In this document: in pieces, positions 8,548-17,564 of the stretch
Numbering within the stretch: position 1 is the first letter of the stretch
How the letters are laid out: each line of letters starts with the position of its first letter
NCBI GenBank assembly: GCA_904396495.1
Contig: CAJFOJ010000067.1
Location: 1 to 64,000 of the forward strand
Length of the DNA stretch: 64,000 bases
Direction: 5' to 3'
From: an uncultured Oscillospiraceae bacterium
Lineage (GTDB): Bacteria > Bacillota > Clostridia > Oscillospirales > Ruminococcaceae
Translations under genes and position numbers: made by a program
The notes under the pieces: generated by a model
The model's database searches: none
What the model was told of the DNA's origin: nothing
What the model saw: only the letters and a program-made list of their open reading frames with translations

Positions 8548-9566
8548 ACGAAACTGTCAACATCCTGGCCATCGAAAGCTCCTGCGACGAAACGGCAGCC
8601 GCCGTCGTCCAAAACGGGCGCACCGTGCTTTCCAGCGTTATCTCCTCCCAGGTGGAGGAACACAAAAAATACGGCGGCGTAGTGCCGGAAATCGCCTCCC
8701 GCCGCCACTGCGAGAACATCTGCTGGGTGGTGGAGGGCGCTTTGAAAGAGGCGGGGATGGACTTTGGCGATATAACCGCCATCGCCGTTACATACGCCCC
8801 CGGCCTCATCGGCGCTCTGCTTGTAGGCGTCAACTACGCCAAGGGCCTCAGCATGGCGACGGGCCTTAAGCTGATTCCGGTCCACCACATCCGCGCCCAC
8901 ATCGCCGCAAACTACATCACTCATCCTCAGTTGGAGCCGCCCTTTCTCTGCATGGTGGCCTCCGGCGGCCACAGCCACATCATCGAGGTGTTGGATCACA
9001 CGACGTTCCGGGTCATCGGGCGCACTCGGGACGACGCGGCGGGAGAAGCCTTCGATAAAGCGGCCCGTGCCATGGGATTTCCCTACCCTGGCGGCGTCTA
9101 CATCGACAAGGCGGCGAAGCTGGGTAATCCCGACGCCTACCGCCTCCCCCACCCCAAGGTGGACGGCAGTGTGTACGACTTCAGCTTTTCGGGTCTCAAA
9201 ACCGCCGTCATCAACACCCTTCACAATGCAAAGCAAAAGGGTGTGGAAATAAACGTCAACGATATGGCAGCATCCTTTCAGAAAACCGTCTGCGACATGA
9301 TCGCAGAAAAGCTTATGGGAGCGGCCGAAGAGCTGGGCTACCGCAAAATCGTCTTAGCGGGCGGCGTTTCGGCAAACTCCGGCCTGCGGGAGCGGCTGGA
9401 AAAGGAGTGCCAACAGCGAAAGTTCGACTTTTACGTCCCCACGTTGGACCTCTGCGGCGACAATGCCGCCATGGTGGGAGCCCAGGGCTACTTTGAATAC
9501 CAAAAGGGCAATCTGGCCGACCTGTCTTTAAACGCCGTGGCCACCAAGGACATCGAAAAGATGTAG
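8544..9566 (+). CDS. tsaD: tRNA N6-adenosine threonylcarbamoyltransferase
   Basis: Catalytic subunit for t6A37 in ANN-decoding tRNAs, working with TsaB, TsaE and TsaC. 340 residues. Seen: N-terminal 'ILAIESSCDETAAAV' (ASKHA fold), metal-binding histidines in HHIRAH (114-119), 'ASGGHSH', 'GEAFDKAAR', 'FSFSGLKTAV' and the C-terminal 'LAGGVSANSGLR'. Overlaps rimI by 4 bases, which indicates translational coupling. All expected motifs are intact. Confidence 0.97.
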   Translation: MNETVNILAIESSCDETAAAVVQNGRTVLSSVISSQVEEHKKYGGVVPEIASRRHCENICWVVEGALKEAGMDFGDITAIAVTYAPGLIGALLVGVNYAKGLSMATGLKLIPVHHIRAHIAANYITHPQLEPPFLCMVASGGHSHIIEVLDHTTFRVIGRTRDDAAGEAFDKAARAMGFPYPGGVYIDKAAKLGNPDAYRLPHPKVDGSVYDFSFSGLKTAVINTLHNAKQKGVEINVNDMAASFQKTVCDMIAEKLMGAAEELGYRKIVLAGGVSANSGLRERLEKECQQRKFDFYVPTLDLCGDNAAMVGAQGYFEYQKGNLADLSLNAVATKDIEKM

Positions 9567-9610
9567 AGCGCGGCTAATTTCGGTATCAGCATGCGAAAGG
9601 ACGGTGCCTT

Positions 9611-10744
9611 GTGAAAATCATCCACACAGCCGACTGGCATATTGGCAAAATGCTGGGCGGCTTTTCTCTTTTAAGCGACCAGGAGTATTTTCTGGACGGT
9701 CTGCTCACCCTCATGGAAAATGAGCGCCCCGACGCCCTCATCATTGCCGGGGACGTCTATGACCGCCCCATCCCTTCCGGGGAAGCGGTGGGGGTGTTAA
9801 ACCGGTTTCTGTCCAGGGCCATCCTCCAGTTACAGGTACCCGTCCTCATGGCCGCCGGAAACCACGACTCCAGAGAGCGGCTTTCCTTTGGGAGCGAGCT
9901 GCTCTCCTCCGCTGGGCTCCACATCGCCGGGCGGCTGTCGGCCCTGCCTCGGAAGGTGACTCTTTCCGACGAGCTGGGCCCCGTCCACTTTTACCTGCTC
10001 CCCTATGTGGACCCGCCCACCGCCAACGGCCTCTTTCCAGAGCCTCCCGCCAGAACCTTTCAGGAGGCCTTCGACAAAGCGGCGGTTCCCATCTTGGAGG
10101 ATGCCGATTTTTCTAAGCGCAACGTCCTTATCTGCCACGGAACCTTCTGCCGCACTAAATCAGACGGCGTTCAGGCTGCGGAGGAAAGCGTCGGCGGCGC
10201 CGACCTTGTGGACCTGCGCCAGTACCGGGATTTTGACTACATCGCCGCCGGGCACATCCACCGAAAGCAAAACATCGCCTCCAACATGCGGTACAGCGGC
10301 TCCATCCTCAAATACTCCCCCAATGAGCACAGCCTCTCCCCAACCGTGACGGTGCTGACGCTGGGGGAAAAAGGAAATTTGTCCATCGAGGAGCGCACCA
10401 TCCCCATTCTCCGGGATTTGAAGGTGGTAAAAGGCTTTTTTGACCGGCTCATCGACCGGGAGGAGCCCGACAAAGACTACGTTTTCGCCGTTTTGGAGGA
10501 CAGAGAGCTCATCTTAAACGCCGCTCTCCGGCTGCGGGAGAAATACCCGAACCTGATGGGCCTTTCCTATGAACGCAGCGGCGAAGAACGCCCTCACGAC
10601 CTCACCGCCCGGAAAGCCCGGGAAAAATCCCTGCCGGAGCTGTTTTGCGACTTCTATGAGTATGTAAATGGCGAGGAAATCCCGCCAAAACAGCTATCCG
10701 CCGTCCAGAAGATGGCGGAGCCGGGGAAAGGAGCCGACCAATGA
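9611..10744 (+). CDS. sbcD: Nuclease SbcCD subunit D
   Basis: Mre11-type nuclease subunit that cuts DNA hairpins and processes breaks with SbcC. 377 residues. Calcineurin-like metal motifs are all visible: 'HTADWHIGKMLGG' (residues 5-17), 'AGDVYDRP', 'AGNHDSRERL' and 'AAGHIHRKQ'. GTG start at 9611 follows GAAAGGACGG. It overlaps sbcC by ATGA, so the two subunits are coupled. Confidence 0.95.
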   Translation: MKIIHTADWHIGKMLGGFSLLSDQEYFLDGLLTLMENERPDALIIAGDVYDRPIPSGEAVGVLNRFLSRAILQLQVPVLMAAGNHDSRERLSFGSELLSSAGLHIAGRLSALPRKVTLSDELGPVHFYLLPYVDPPTANGLFPEPPARTFQEAFDKAAVPILEDADFSKRNVLICHGTFCRTKSDGVQAAEESVGGADLVDLRQYRDFDYIAAGHIHRKQNIASNMRYSGSILKYSPNEHSLSPTVTVLTLGEKGNLSIEERTIPILRDLKVVKGFFDRLIDREEPDKDYVFAVLEDRELILNAALRLREKYPNLMGLSYERSGEERPHDLTARKAREKSLPELFCDFYEYVNGEEIPPKQLSAVQKMAEPGKGADQ

Positions 10745-13698
10745 AGCCGCTTAACCTCACCCTCCACGCCTTCGGCCCCTTTGAGGGGACCCAGGAGATT
10801 GATTTTTCCCGTTTTTCCGACGACGGAATTTTTCTCATCACCGGGAAAACCGGCTCCGGCAAAACCACCATTTTTGACGCCATCTCCTTCGCCCTCTACG
10901 GCGAACCCAGCGGCAGCGTCCGCCAAAGCGACAGCTTAAAAAGCGACTTTGCCCCGTTGAGTGAAACCTGCTGGGCGGAGCTTTGCTTTCTCTCCCAAAA
11001 CGAGAAATATACCGTCCGCCGTACCCCCCAGCAGACCGTCCTCAAACGGAATGGGGAGCCCCGCGTCGTCTCCTCCACCGCCTCTCTCACCCTGCCCAAC
11101 GGGGAAATCATCAGCGGCAAAAACGAGGTAGACCAGAAAATCGTCGAAATTTTGGGGCTTACGAAAGACCAGTTTCGCAAAATCGTCCTGCTCCCCCAGG
11201 GGGAATTTCGCAGCTTTCTCGACGCCGACTCCAAAACGAGGCAGGAGATTTTCCGCCGCATCTTCTCCACCGAGCAGTACGCCCATTTTACCGAAATGCT
11301 GGGCGAACAGTCCAAGGCGCTGGAACGCCGGTGCCGGGAGCTTTCCGCCGCGGGGGAAGGGGTTTTGCGCACCATCGCTTCCGAGGATGAGGAAATCCGC
11401 TCGCTGCTGGACGCCGACCCCATTGACCTTCCCCGCTTGACCAAAAAGCTGGGGGAAAATATCGCTTCCCGCAAGCGGGAAGCGGGCGCGCAGAAAACAG
11501 AGCTTGATACGCTGCGGCAGGAGCTTTCCTCCATCGACCTGCAACAGGCGGAACGTATCAACCAAAAGCTCCAATCGCTTGCAGAGGCCCAATCGGCCCT
11601 CTCTCAATTGGAGCGGCAGCGCCCCCAGTACCAGCAGAAAAAACAGCAGGCGCTGCGGCTTCGCCGGGTACAGGCCCTCGCCCTTTTGGAGCGGCAGGCG
11701 CTGGACAGCAAAGAGCGCCTTGACGGGATCATCTCCCGCCTCGAGGAAACAGAAAGGGCCCTCCCTGCGGCAAAGGAAGCCTTTCAGGCGGCGGCCGCCC
11801 AGTCTCAGAAGGCACAGCGCAGCCAACTGAGGCTCCCCGACCTTTCCGCCCAGCTCGCCGCCCTTGACAGCGCTGTCCGGCTGCTGGACGAGATCGCCCA
11901 AAAAGAATCGGAGCGCTCCCAGTGCCGCGCCGCGGGGGAAACTTTTGCACAACAGCTCCAGATGTTAGAGCTATTGACCCAGCGGGCCGACCTGTACGCC
12001 CAGGCCGCCGAGCTTCTCCAAAAACAGCAAAAACTTGCTACCCTGCCCCAAATCGTCAAAACCTACCGCCAGGCGGTGGAAACGGCGGACCGGGCCAGCG
12101 CCCAGTACCTGGAGATTTTAAACCGGTATGCTTCCAGGCAGGCGGGGGAGCTTGCCAAAAACCTCCGCCCCGGCGAACCATGCCCCGTCTGCGGCTCCCG
12201 GGAGCACCCAAATCCCGCCTCTTTAGAAGGGCTCCCCACCCAGACGGAAATGGACAAAAGCCATCAAAAGATGCTGTCTCTGCGGGAAGAAGCCCAGGAG
12301 CAGACGGTGGAATGCACCCGGGCCCTCAGCCTTTTGGAGGAGGGTACAAGCTGGGACATCCACGACGATAAGCTCCTCCCCCTCATCGAGGAGGAGTGTT
12401 CCGCCGCCCGGGAGCAGGAGGAAGCGCTGCGGCGGGAAATCGCCTCCATCGAGGAACAATTGCGCCTGCTGGGGGCGGAAAGCACCCTGCAAAACGAAAA
12501 CTGCCTGTCGTTGGATTTTCTCGCTGCCAAAAAAGCGCAAATTGAAAATAAACAGGCGGCAAACGAGGCGAAAGAGCAGGCGCTTGCCGATTCTTTGCAG
12601 GAGCTGGAGGCAAAAATCCTCGAAGGCCCGCGTGAGGACTTCCCCATGCAGCGGGAAGCTTTGCAGGGGGAGATTTCCTCCATCAACAGAGAGGTACTGG
12701 CCGCCCAAAGCACTTATCAAGCGGCCGCTCTGCAAAAAGACCGGCTGGAAAAGCAGTTGGAGTCCCTTTTGACGGCGAAAGAGGAAGAAACTGGCCGCCT
12801 CGAAGAAGCACAAAAAGCCTTTTTACAGGAGCTTTCCGCCGCCGGTTACCAAGACGCCGGCTCCTACCGGGAGGAAAAACAGGCTCTTCCCTCCCTGCCC
12901 CAGTTGGAGGCGGAAATGAAGGATTACGAGGATGCCCTCCGGCGAAACGAGATTTTACGGGATCAGCTGACGGCCGAGGTGGGTAGCAAAACGCCCTACC
13001 CTTTGGAGGAAATGCGGCAGCGGCAGGAAACCCTGTCCCAGGCGCTCGCTCAGGCTGAGGATATCTTTTTGCGGCTGCAAAGTTCCATCCAGCAGGACGA
13101 AAAGGCCCTTTGCTACCTCAAACAAAATCTCGCTTCCCTCCAAAAAGCCGACGAACAGTTCCGCACCGTCGGCACCTTATATAAACTCTCCGCCGGGATG
13201 AATCAGAAAAATCTGAGCTTTGAGCGGTTTATACTGGGCGGCTTTTTCGACGAGATCATCCAAAACGCCAACCTGCGGCTTTTGTCATTGTCATCTGGCC
13301 GGTATTCCGTCAGCCGCAAGCAAGAAAAGGAAAAGGGCCGCCGCGCCTCCGGCCTTGATTTAGAGGTGCTGGATATTTACACCGGAAAGTACCGGGGGAC
13401 CAATACCCTCTCCGGCGGTGAGAGCTTCCTCACCTCTTTGGCTCTGGCGCTGGCGGTGGCCGACGTCATATCCGCCGTCAGCGGCGGGGTGGAAGTAAAC
13501 ACCATGTTCATCGACGAGGGGTTCGGCTCCCTGGACGCCCAGTCGCTGGAAATCGCCGTGGAGAGCCTTTTATCCCTGCGGGAGGGCGGACGCCTGATTG
13601 GAATTATCTCCCATGTGCAGTCGCTCATCGACTACATTCCCGCCCGCATCGAAGTGGCAGCTTCCCCAAAGGGGAGTATTGTGAAAACCATCTGCTGA
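10741..13698 (+). CDS. sbcC: Nuclease SbcCD subunit C (Rad50-like ATPase)
   Basis: SMC-like ATPase of the SbcCD complex. 985 residues. Walker A GKTGSGKTT is at about 35-43, then a long Gln/Glu/Leu-rich coiled coil, the zinc hook 'CPVCGSREHP' at about 481-490, a second coiled coil, the ABC signature 'LSGGESF' near 890 and Walker B 'MFIDEGFGSLD' near 922. Start is fixed by the ATGA overlap with sbcD. Intact and of normal length. Confidence 0.96.
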   Translation: MKPLNLTLHAFGPFEGTQEIDFSRFSDDGIFLITGKTGSGKTTIFDAISFALYGEPSGSVRQSDSLKSDFAPLSETCWAELCFLSQNEKYTVRRTPQQTVLKRNGEPRVVSSTASLTLPNGEIISGKNEVDQKIVEILGLTKDQFRKIVLLPQGEFRSFLDADSKTRQEIFRRIFSTEQYAHFTEMLGEQSKALERRCRELSAAGEGVLRTIASEDEEIRSLLDADPIDLPRLTKKLGENIASRKREAGAQKTELDTLRQELSSIDLQQAERINQKLQSLAEAQSALSQLERQRPQYQQKKQQALRLRRVQALALLERQALDSKERLDGIISRLEETERALPAAKEAFQAAAAQSQKAQRSQLRLPDLSAQLAALDSAVRLLDEIAQKESERSQCRAAGETFAQQLQMLELLTQRADLYAQAAELLQKQQKLATLPQIVKTYRQAVETADRASAQYLEILNRYASRQAGELAKNLRPGEPCPVCGSREHPNPASLEGLPTQTEMDKSHQKMLSLREEAQEQTVECTRALSLLEEGTSWDIHDDKLLPLIEEECSAAREQEEALRREIASIEEQLRLLGAESTLQNENCLSLDFLAAKKAQIENKQAANEAKEQALADSLQELEAKILEGPREDFPMQREALQGEISSINREVLAAQSTYQAAALQKDRLEKQLESLLTAKEEETGRLEEAQKAFLQELSAAGYQDAGSYREEKQALPSLPQLEAEMKDYEDALRRNEILRDQLTAEVGSKTPYPLEEMRQRQETLSQALAQAEDIFLRLQSSIQQDEKALCYLKQNLASLQKADEQFRTVGTLYKLSAGMNQKNLSFERFILGGFFDEIIQNANLRLLSLSSGRYSVSRKQEKEKGRRASGLDLEVLDIYTGKYRGTNTLSGGESFLTSLALALAVADVISAVSGGVEVNTMFIDEGFGSLDAQSLEIAVESLLSLREGGRLIGIISHVQSLIDYIPARIEVAASPKGSIVKTIC

Positions 13699-13714
13699 CA
13701 AGGGGAAAATCATT

Positions 13715-14056
13715 ATGACCGACAAAAAATGGAAACTATTGCTCATCGGCATTGGCCTTTTGTTCATAGGATTTATGATCGGGTACCTTGTTGGAAATTC
13801 GCCCGCCGTCGACGGAAAACGGGTTCTCTCCGTCTCGGATGTGCAGGAATCTTCAGCTTCAGAGGAGACCATTTCCCTCAATTCCGCCACCAAAGAGGAC
13901 TTGATGCGCCTGCCCCAGATCGGAGAAAAGACGGCGGAACGCATCATCGAATACCGGGAGTCTCAAGGCGGGTTTCAATCACTAGAGGAACTAAAAAATG
14001 TGAAAGGGATCGGAGACAAGACTTATGAACAGATTCTTCCATTTTTGACTTTATGA
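13715..14056 (+). CDS. ComEA-like helix-hairpin-helix protein
   Basis: 113 residues: one N-terminal membrane segment (about 9-27), a short linker, and two helix-hairpin-helix units at the C-terminus ('LNSATKEDLMRLPQIGEKTAERII' spans the first, 'LKNVKGIGDKTYEQI' the second). ComEA binds DNA at the membrane for transformation. Here the gene stands alone after sbcC, without comEB/comEC beside it, so a competence role is not shown. ATG preceded by AAGGGG. Closed by two terminators. Confidence 0.78.
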   Translation: MTDKKWKLLLIGIGLLFIGFMIGYLVGNSPAVDGKRVLSVSDVQESSASEETISLNSATKEDLMRLPQIGEKTAERIIEYRESQGGFQSLEELKNVKGIGDKTYEQILPFLTL

Positions 14057-14080
14057 CGCAATCATGACACTAGCAAAGTT

Positions 14081-14114
14081 ACAGACGGTTCTTGCAGGAG
14101 CTGTCTGTTTTTTG
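14081..14114 (+). terminator. Terminator after the ComEA-like gene
   Basis: Stem ACAGAC / GTCTGT with an extended loop that can fold further, followed by TTTTTT. Confidence 0.7.
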
Positions 14115-14124
14115 AAACGATATA

Positions 14125-14160
14125 AAAAACTATCTGCAAGTTTCGTTGCAGATAGTTTTT
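14125..14160. terminator. Bidirectional terminator between convergent units
   Basis: Perfect 15-bp stem: AAAAACTATCTGCAA pairs with TTGCAGATAGTTTTT around a 6-base loop. A- and T-runs at both sides allow it to serve the plus-strand polA run and the minus-strand operon ending at 14175. Confidence 0.88.
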
Positions 14161-14174
14161 AATAAGCAGTATCT

Positions 14175-14843
14175 TTACTTTCGGTCAGAATCCTCTTCCG
14201 ATTGAGAAGGTTCGGTTTCTCGGGTCTCAGATAAGCCGTAATCCCGCAAACCATCCCGCCAACTTTCTAATGTTACGGATTCAACAGGAGTTTCTTCAAC
14301 GAAAGGCCGTTTTTTTCGCTTCCACTCCGGTGCCACGGCCAGCGAGGCAAACCAAAAGGCGGAGACAGCAATCAACTGGTTTACCATTGCGTTGTTGCCG
14401 ATTTCGAAAAGCATCATAAGAACATGCCAGACCATGACCAGCGCAAAGAGGACGAGCATTGGAACAACAGTGGGAATTTTTTTGGCCGCCGTCAGAATGG
14501 TGACAACCATACAGGCTACGGGGATTGGAGCAATCCAGGCCAGAAAAAGGTCATAGGAAGATCCAATCAGGTAATTCACCCCAATGGACATCCAATATAA
14601 GCTCAAAGGCAGTCCCAGCCATTGAGGAGCGCGCTTATCCCGGAGAACCAACAGCACCACGGCCGCCAGGCAGACCATCACGGCAAAGGGAAGCAGATTT
14701 ATCCACTCGATCGTCCCTTCCAGAATACCACCGTACCGCACCCTCAAAAAAATATCATTGAACTTTTGTAAGGCAGACACGATTGCCAACACCGCCGAAA
14801 TCAACAAAAAACTGTTTGCCTTTTTGTTTTTCGTCATCTCCAT
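14175..14843 (-). CDS. Membrane protein, unrecognised
   Basis: 222 residues with about six hydrophobic segments (from residue 12 to about 170) and a highly charged acidic C-terminal tail of about 45 residues (EERKKR-type turn, then Glu/Ser/Asp-rich). ATG has AAGGGAG upstream. Last gene of the minus-strand set that starts at pyrE. It resembles the next gene upstream in layout (hydrophobic N-terminal two thirds, short polar tail), though sequence identity is not obvious. Function unknown. Confidence 0.6.
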   Translation of the reverse strand: MEMTKNKKANSFLLISAVLAIVSALQKFNDIFLRVRYGGILEGTIEWINLLPFAVMVCLAAVVLLVLRDKRAPQWLGLPLSLYWMSIGVNYLIGSSYDLFLAWIAPIPVACMVVTILTAAKKIPTVVPMLVLFALVMVWHVLMMLFEIGNNAMVNQLIAVSAFWFASLAVAPEWKRKKRPFVEETPVESVTLESWRDGLRDYGLSETRETEPSQSEEDSDRK

Positions 14844-14875
14844 GTAAAGCTCCCTTTCTTTATCCTGTCAGAAAT

Positions 14876-15532
14876 TTAATCATCCGAAAATATCGGCGCT
14901 TGCTGTTCATCAGGCCCCCCTTTCGCGTGATGGGCAGACGGTTTGACCGGAAGGGCAACCATCGTCAGCAAGACCGACGTTAAAAACAAAATATTGCTCC
15001 ACTGATAGGAGGAAAGCAGATACCATCTGTCACGGTGTAATGCGACATACGCCAAAGGGGCGAACATGTCAAACACCAGTAGCAAAATGGCGGGAATCCT
15101 GGTTGGGATGACCAAAAGCACTGTTAAAAGAATAAACGCCAGGACAAGGAGCGGTATCAGCAGGGTAAACAGGATTTCCTGGTAATGATAGAGCCAATAG
15201 TCGGGAACCAAAAAACCAAATAGCATTCCCCGGCCGTATTCCGAAAATGCCGACAAAATGGATGGCACAAAATAGTAGATGAGCGGCAAAACCATCATAA
15301 CCGCTCTGGTCCTTCCACGGATTAGGGTAGCGGAGACAACGGATAGGAAAACCGCTCCCAAAAACCGGGTCGTTCCAATCAAGTTGGAAGAAAATGAGGT
15401 TACAGCCTTCAAATCTCGAAGCCTGAAATAGTCCTCGATACTGTCGGAAATCGACAAAAGCGCCGCCAGGGCAGCCAGTACTGACGCCGTGATAAACAAA
15501 GCCCGCTGCCTTCCTGAAACCAGCCGCACCAC
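14876..15532 (-). CDS. Membrane protein, unrecognised
   Basis: 218 residues with about six predicted membrane segments and a short polar tail ('HHAKGGPDEQQAP'). GTG at 15532 is preferred over GTG 15541: AGGAGG lies 8 bases before it, while the upstream codon overlaps the ribosome site. It lies 27 bases after the DUF4234-SHOCT gene and 32 before the next membrane gene, so the three are probably one operon. Function unknown. Confidence 0.6.
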   Translation of the reverse strand: MVRLVSGRQRALFITASVLAALAALLSISDSIEDYFRLRDLKAVTSFSSNLIGTTRFLGAVFLSVVSATLIRGRTRAVMMVLPLIYYFVPSILSAFSEYGRGMLFGFLVPDYWLYHYQEILFTLLIPLLVLAFILLTVLLVIPTRIPAILLLVFDMFAPLAYVALHRDRWYLLSSYQWSNILFLTSVLLTMVALPVKPSAHHAKGGPDEQQAPIFSDD

Positions 15533-15559
15533 CTGTCCCACCTCCTGGCAGAAAGCCTC

Positions 15560-16690
15560 TTAAATTCGATCCAGCAAATCCCTTTTCTTTGTCTCGAACT
15601 CCTCATCGGATAAGATACCCTTGTCATGGAGGTCGGAAAGCTGCTGAAGCAGTTGAATATTCTCATTCTCCGGCTTTGTTTTGGCCTTCGCATACTCAGA
15701 AGGCGCTTGCCTTTGCCCGGAAAAATCCTCCCCACTGAAAATTGGACTGCCAGATTTGTCTGTTTGGGTCGCGCAGTTTTGAAACTGCAATACGCTAGCG
15801 GCCTTATTCAAATCGTTTTGAATCAACGCATCTGACACAATCGAGAGACCAAACAGGGAAAGTACTATATTGACCACGCTGCTGTCAGAGGATGGAACCT
15901 TCAATTTCAACATGCTATTATAAAGCTTCTGGCTTCGGGTATAGTACCAATAAAGATTGTAAAACGGCACCAATATGAGGCAGAGATACTCGCCGACACA
16001 ATCGGTGCTTTCGTTGTTTAAAATCCTGATTTTCCGGCAGAGCTGGTACTTCCAGACAAGGTCATAAATCCCGCAGGTGACGATGCTGAGGACGATGCTG
16101 AGGGGAAGGCTTTGCGGTTCAAAAAAAGTGTGTTCTTCCCTGTCTACTGAATGTTGCTCACCAGTTGAAAAGGCAAACAGCATGAGTAAAATAGAGGCCA
16201 AAAATAATAGGACTCCGAAATCCGAATAATCCGCATATCCAAACAAAGCAAGATCGATAGAAAACAAGACAACATATAGTGCTGTGACAACGATGGCCGG
16301 AATTTTAGTGGTTATTAATTTCAAAAGTGTTAACAAAAGAACTACAAACACCGCTATCCGTGAAATAATTCTGATCCACAAAGAAAAACTACCCGACAAA
16401 AAAATAAAGATATTAATAATTGGAAAAATAATAATTGGTATAAAATACAGACATAAAGGTATTGCCAATAATTTGAAGGGGATTTTTGTTACCGCAATTA
16501 ACAGTAGGAGAATTGCAAAAAACAAAACACCTAAAAGATTGACGATATCCGCAATGAGAGATAGAGTATAGGAATAAAATCCCCATTGCAGATACTCAAA
16601 AATTCGTATACTAATAAGGAAAAAACCAATACCTGCTAGAATTGCCGCAATAATCATCAATGGCCTGTTGACTGATGCCTTGTTCTCCAT
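15560..16690 (-). CDS. DUF4234-SHOCT membrane protein
   Basis: 376 residues. The N-terminal half has about six membrane segments; a DUF4234 domain follows ('LSIVLSIVTCGIYDLVWKY' near 195, then 'LVPFYNLYWYY'), and the C-terminus is a SHOCT domain ('QLSDLHDKGILSDEEFETKK' near 350-369), a short helical module often appended to membrane or secreted proteins. The longer open frame to 16738 is rejected: ATG 16690 has GGGGGGA upstream and leaves 35 bases after pyrE. The N-terminal half resembles the two following membrane genes in layout. Function unknown. Confidence 0.75.
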   Translation of the reverse strand: MENKASVNRPLMIIAAILAGIGFFLISIRIFEYLQWGFYSYTLSLIADIVNLLGVLFFAILLLLIAVTKIPFKLLAIPLCLYFIPIIIFPIINIFIFLSGSFSLWIRIISRIAVFVVLLLTLLKLITTKIPAIVVTALYVVLFSIDLALFGYADYSDFGVLLFLASILLMLFAFSTGEQHSVDREEHTFFEPQSLPLSIVLSIVTCGIYDLVWKYQLCRKIRILNNESTDCVGEYLCLILVPFYNLYWYYTRSQKLYNSMLKLKVPSSDSSVVNIVLSLFGLSIVSDALIQNDLNKAASVLQFQNCATQTDKSGSPIFSGEDFSGQRQAPSEYAKAKTKPENENIQLLQQLSDLHDKGILSDEEFETKKRDLLDRI

Positions 16691-16725
16691 GGAAGTCCCC
16701 CCATATCGATTTTTATGACGAATTT

Positions 16726-17388
16726 CTAAAACACACAATACTGCTCCATATAGGCGTCCATTTTTTCGAGCATATCGCCGTAGCCGCCCTCTCCGGCCAA
16801 ATACTCCCGGATGTCCTTGACCGTCACAATGGCGTGGACGTCGATGCCGAATTCCTCCTTCACTTCCATGACAGCGGTCTTTCCCGCGTTTTGGCCCACT
16901 TCGCAGCGGTTGACCGAAATAAACATGTGGCTTATCGAGACCTTGGCGGCGTTCATGAGAATCGGCACCGTCTCCCGGACAGCGGTGCCGGCGGTGATGA
17001 CGTCCTCGATGATGATGATGTGATCCCCGTCTTGGGGCTGATACCCCACCAGGGAGCCGCCCTCACCGTGATCCTTTGCCTCCTTGCGGTTGAAAAAATA
17101 GGGCTTATCAATGCCGTATTCCCGGGCAAGCGCCCCAGCCGCCGCCGTCGCCAAGGGAATTCCCTTATAGGCCGGGCCGAACATAGCGGTAAAATCATCG
17201 CCGCAGGTTTCCTTGATGCACTGGGCGTAGAATTTGCCCAAAGTGTCGATCTGCTTTCCAGTCCGATAATTTCCAGTGTTGACAAAATACGGGGAAAGCC
17301 GCCCACTTTTGGTTTTAAATTCGCCAAAGCGCAAAACATCGGCACTCATCATAAACTCTATAAATTCTTTTTTTGCTGCTGATAACAT
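16726..17388 (-). CDS. pyrE: Orotate phosphoribosyltransferase
   Basis: Makes OMP from orotate and PRPP in pyrimidine synthesis. 220 residues. Seen: 'LRFGEFKTKSGRLSPYFVN' (about 19-37), 'FGPAYKGIPLA' and the PRPP loop 'IIIIEDVITAGTAV' (about 124-137). Stands apart from other pyr genes here. The start is fixed by alignment of the N-terminus to the family and by a promoter 75 bases upstream. Confidence 0.95.
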   Translation of the reverse strand: MLSAAKKEFIEFMMSADVLRFGEFKTKSGRLSPYFVNTGNYRTGKQIDTLGKFYAQCIKETCGDDFTAMFGPAYKGIPLATAAAGALAREYGIDKPYFFNRKEAKDHGEGGSLVGYQPQDGDHIIIIEDVITAGTAVRETVPILMNAAKVSISHMFISVNRCEVGQNAGKTAVMEVKEEFGIDVHAIVTVKDIREYLAGEGGYGDMLEKMDAYMEQYCVF

Positions 17389-17464
17389 CTTATCTTCCTT
17401 TCCGGCCGAGAATCCGACGCTGAATCAAAGGCCATTTCATATTATTTCTTAATCAATTGATTTT

Positions 17465-17493
17465 ATTTTATCACAAATAGCAAATAACATCAA
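17465..17493 (-). promoter_or_regulatory. pyrE promoter
   Basis: On the minus strand TTGATG (17488-17493), 17-base spacer, TAAAAT (17465-17470). No pyrimidine-type attenuator hairpin is visible in the ~70-base leader. Confidence 0.6.
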
Positions 17494-17504
17494 CATTTTT
17501 TTGC

Positions 17505-17542
17505 AAAAAAGCCTTTCCGGGACGTGCCGGAAAGGCTTTTTT
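17505..17542 (-). terminator. adhE terminator
   Basis: Perfect 16-bp stem AAAAAAGCCTTTCCGG / CCGGAAAGGCTTTTTT with 6-base loop, 22 bases past the adhE stop; ends in a T-run on the minus strand. Confidence 0.93.
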
Positions 17543-17564
17543 CAAATGAGGATTTCACATCGGT

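Noticed and set aside
17389..17500. PyrR-type attenuator before pyrE
   Set aside because: The leader is short and has no antiterminator/terminator pair.
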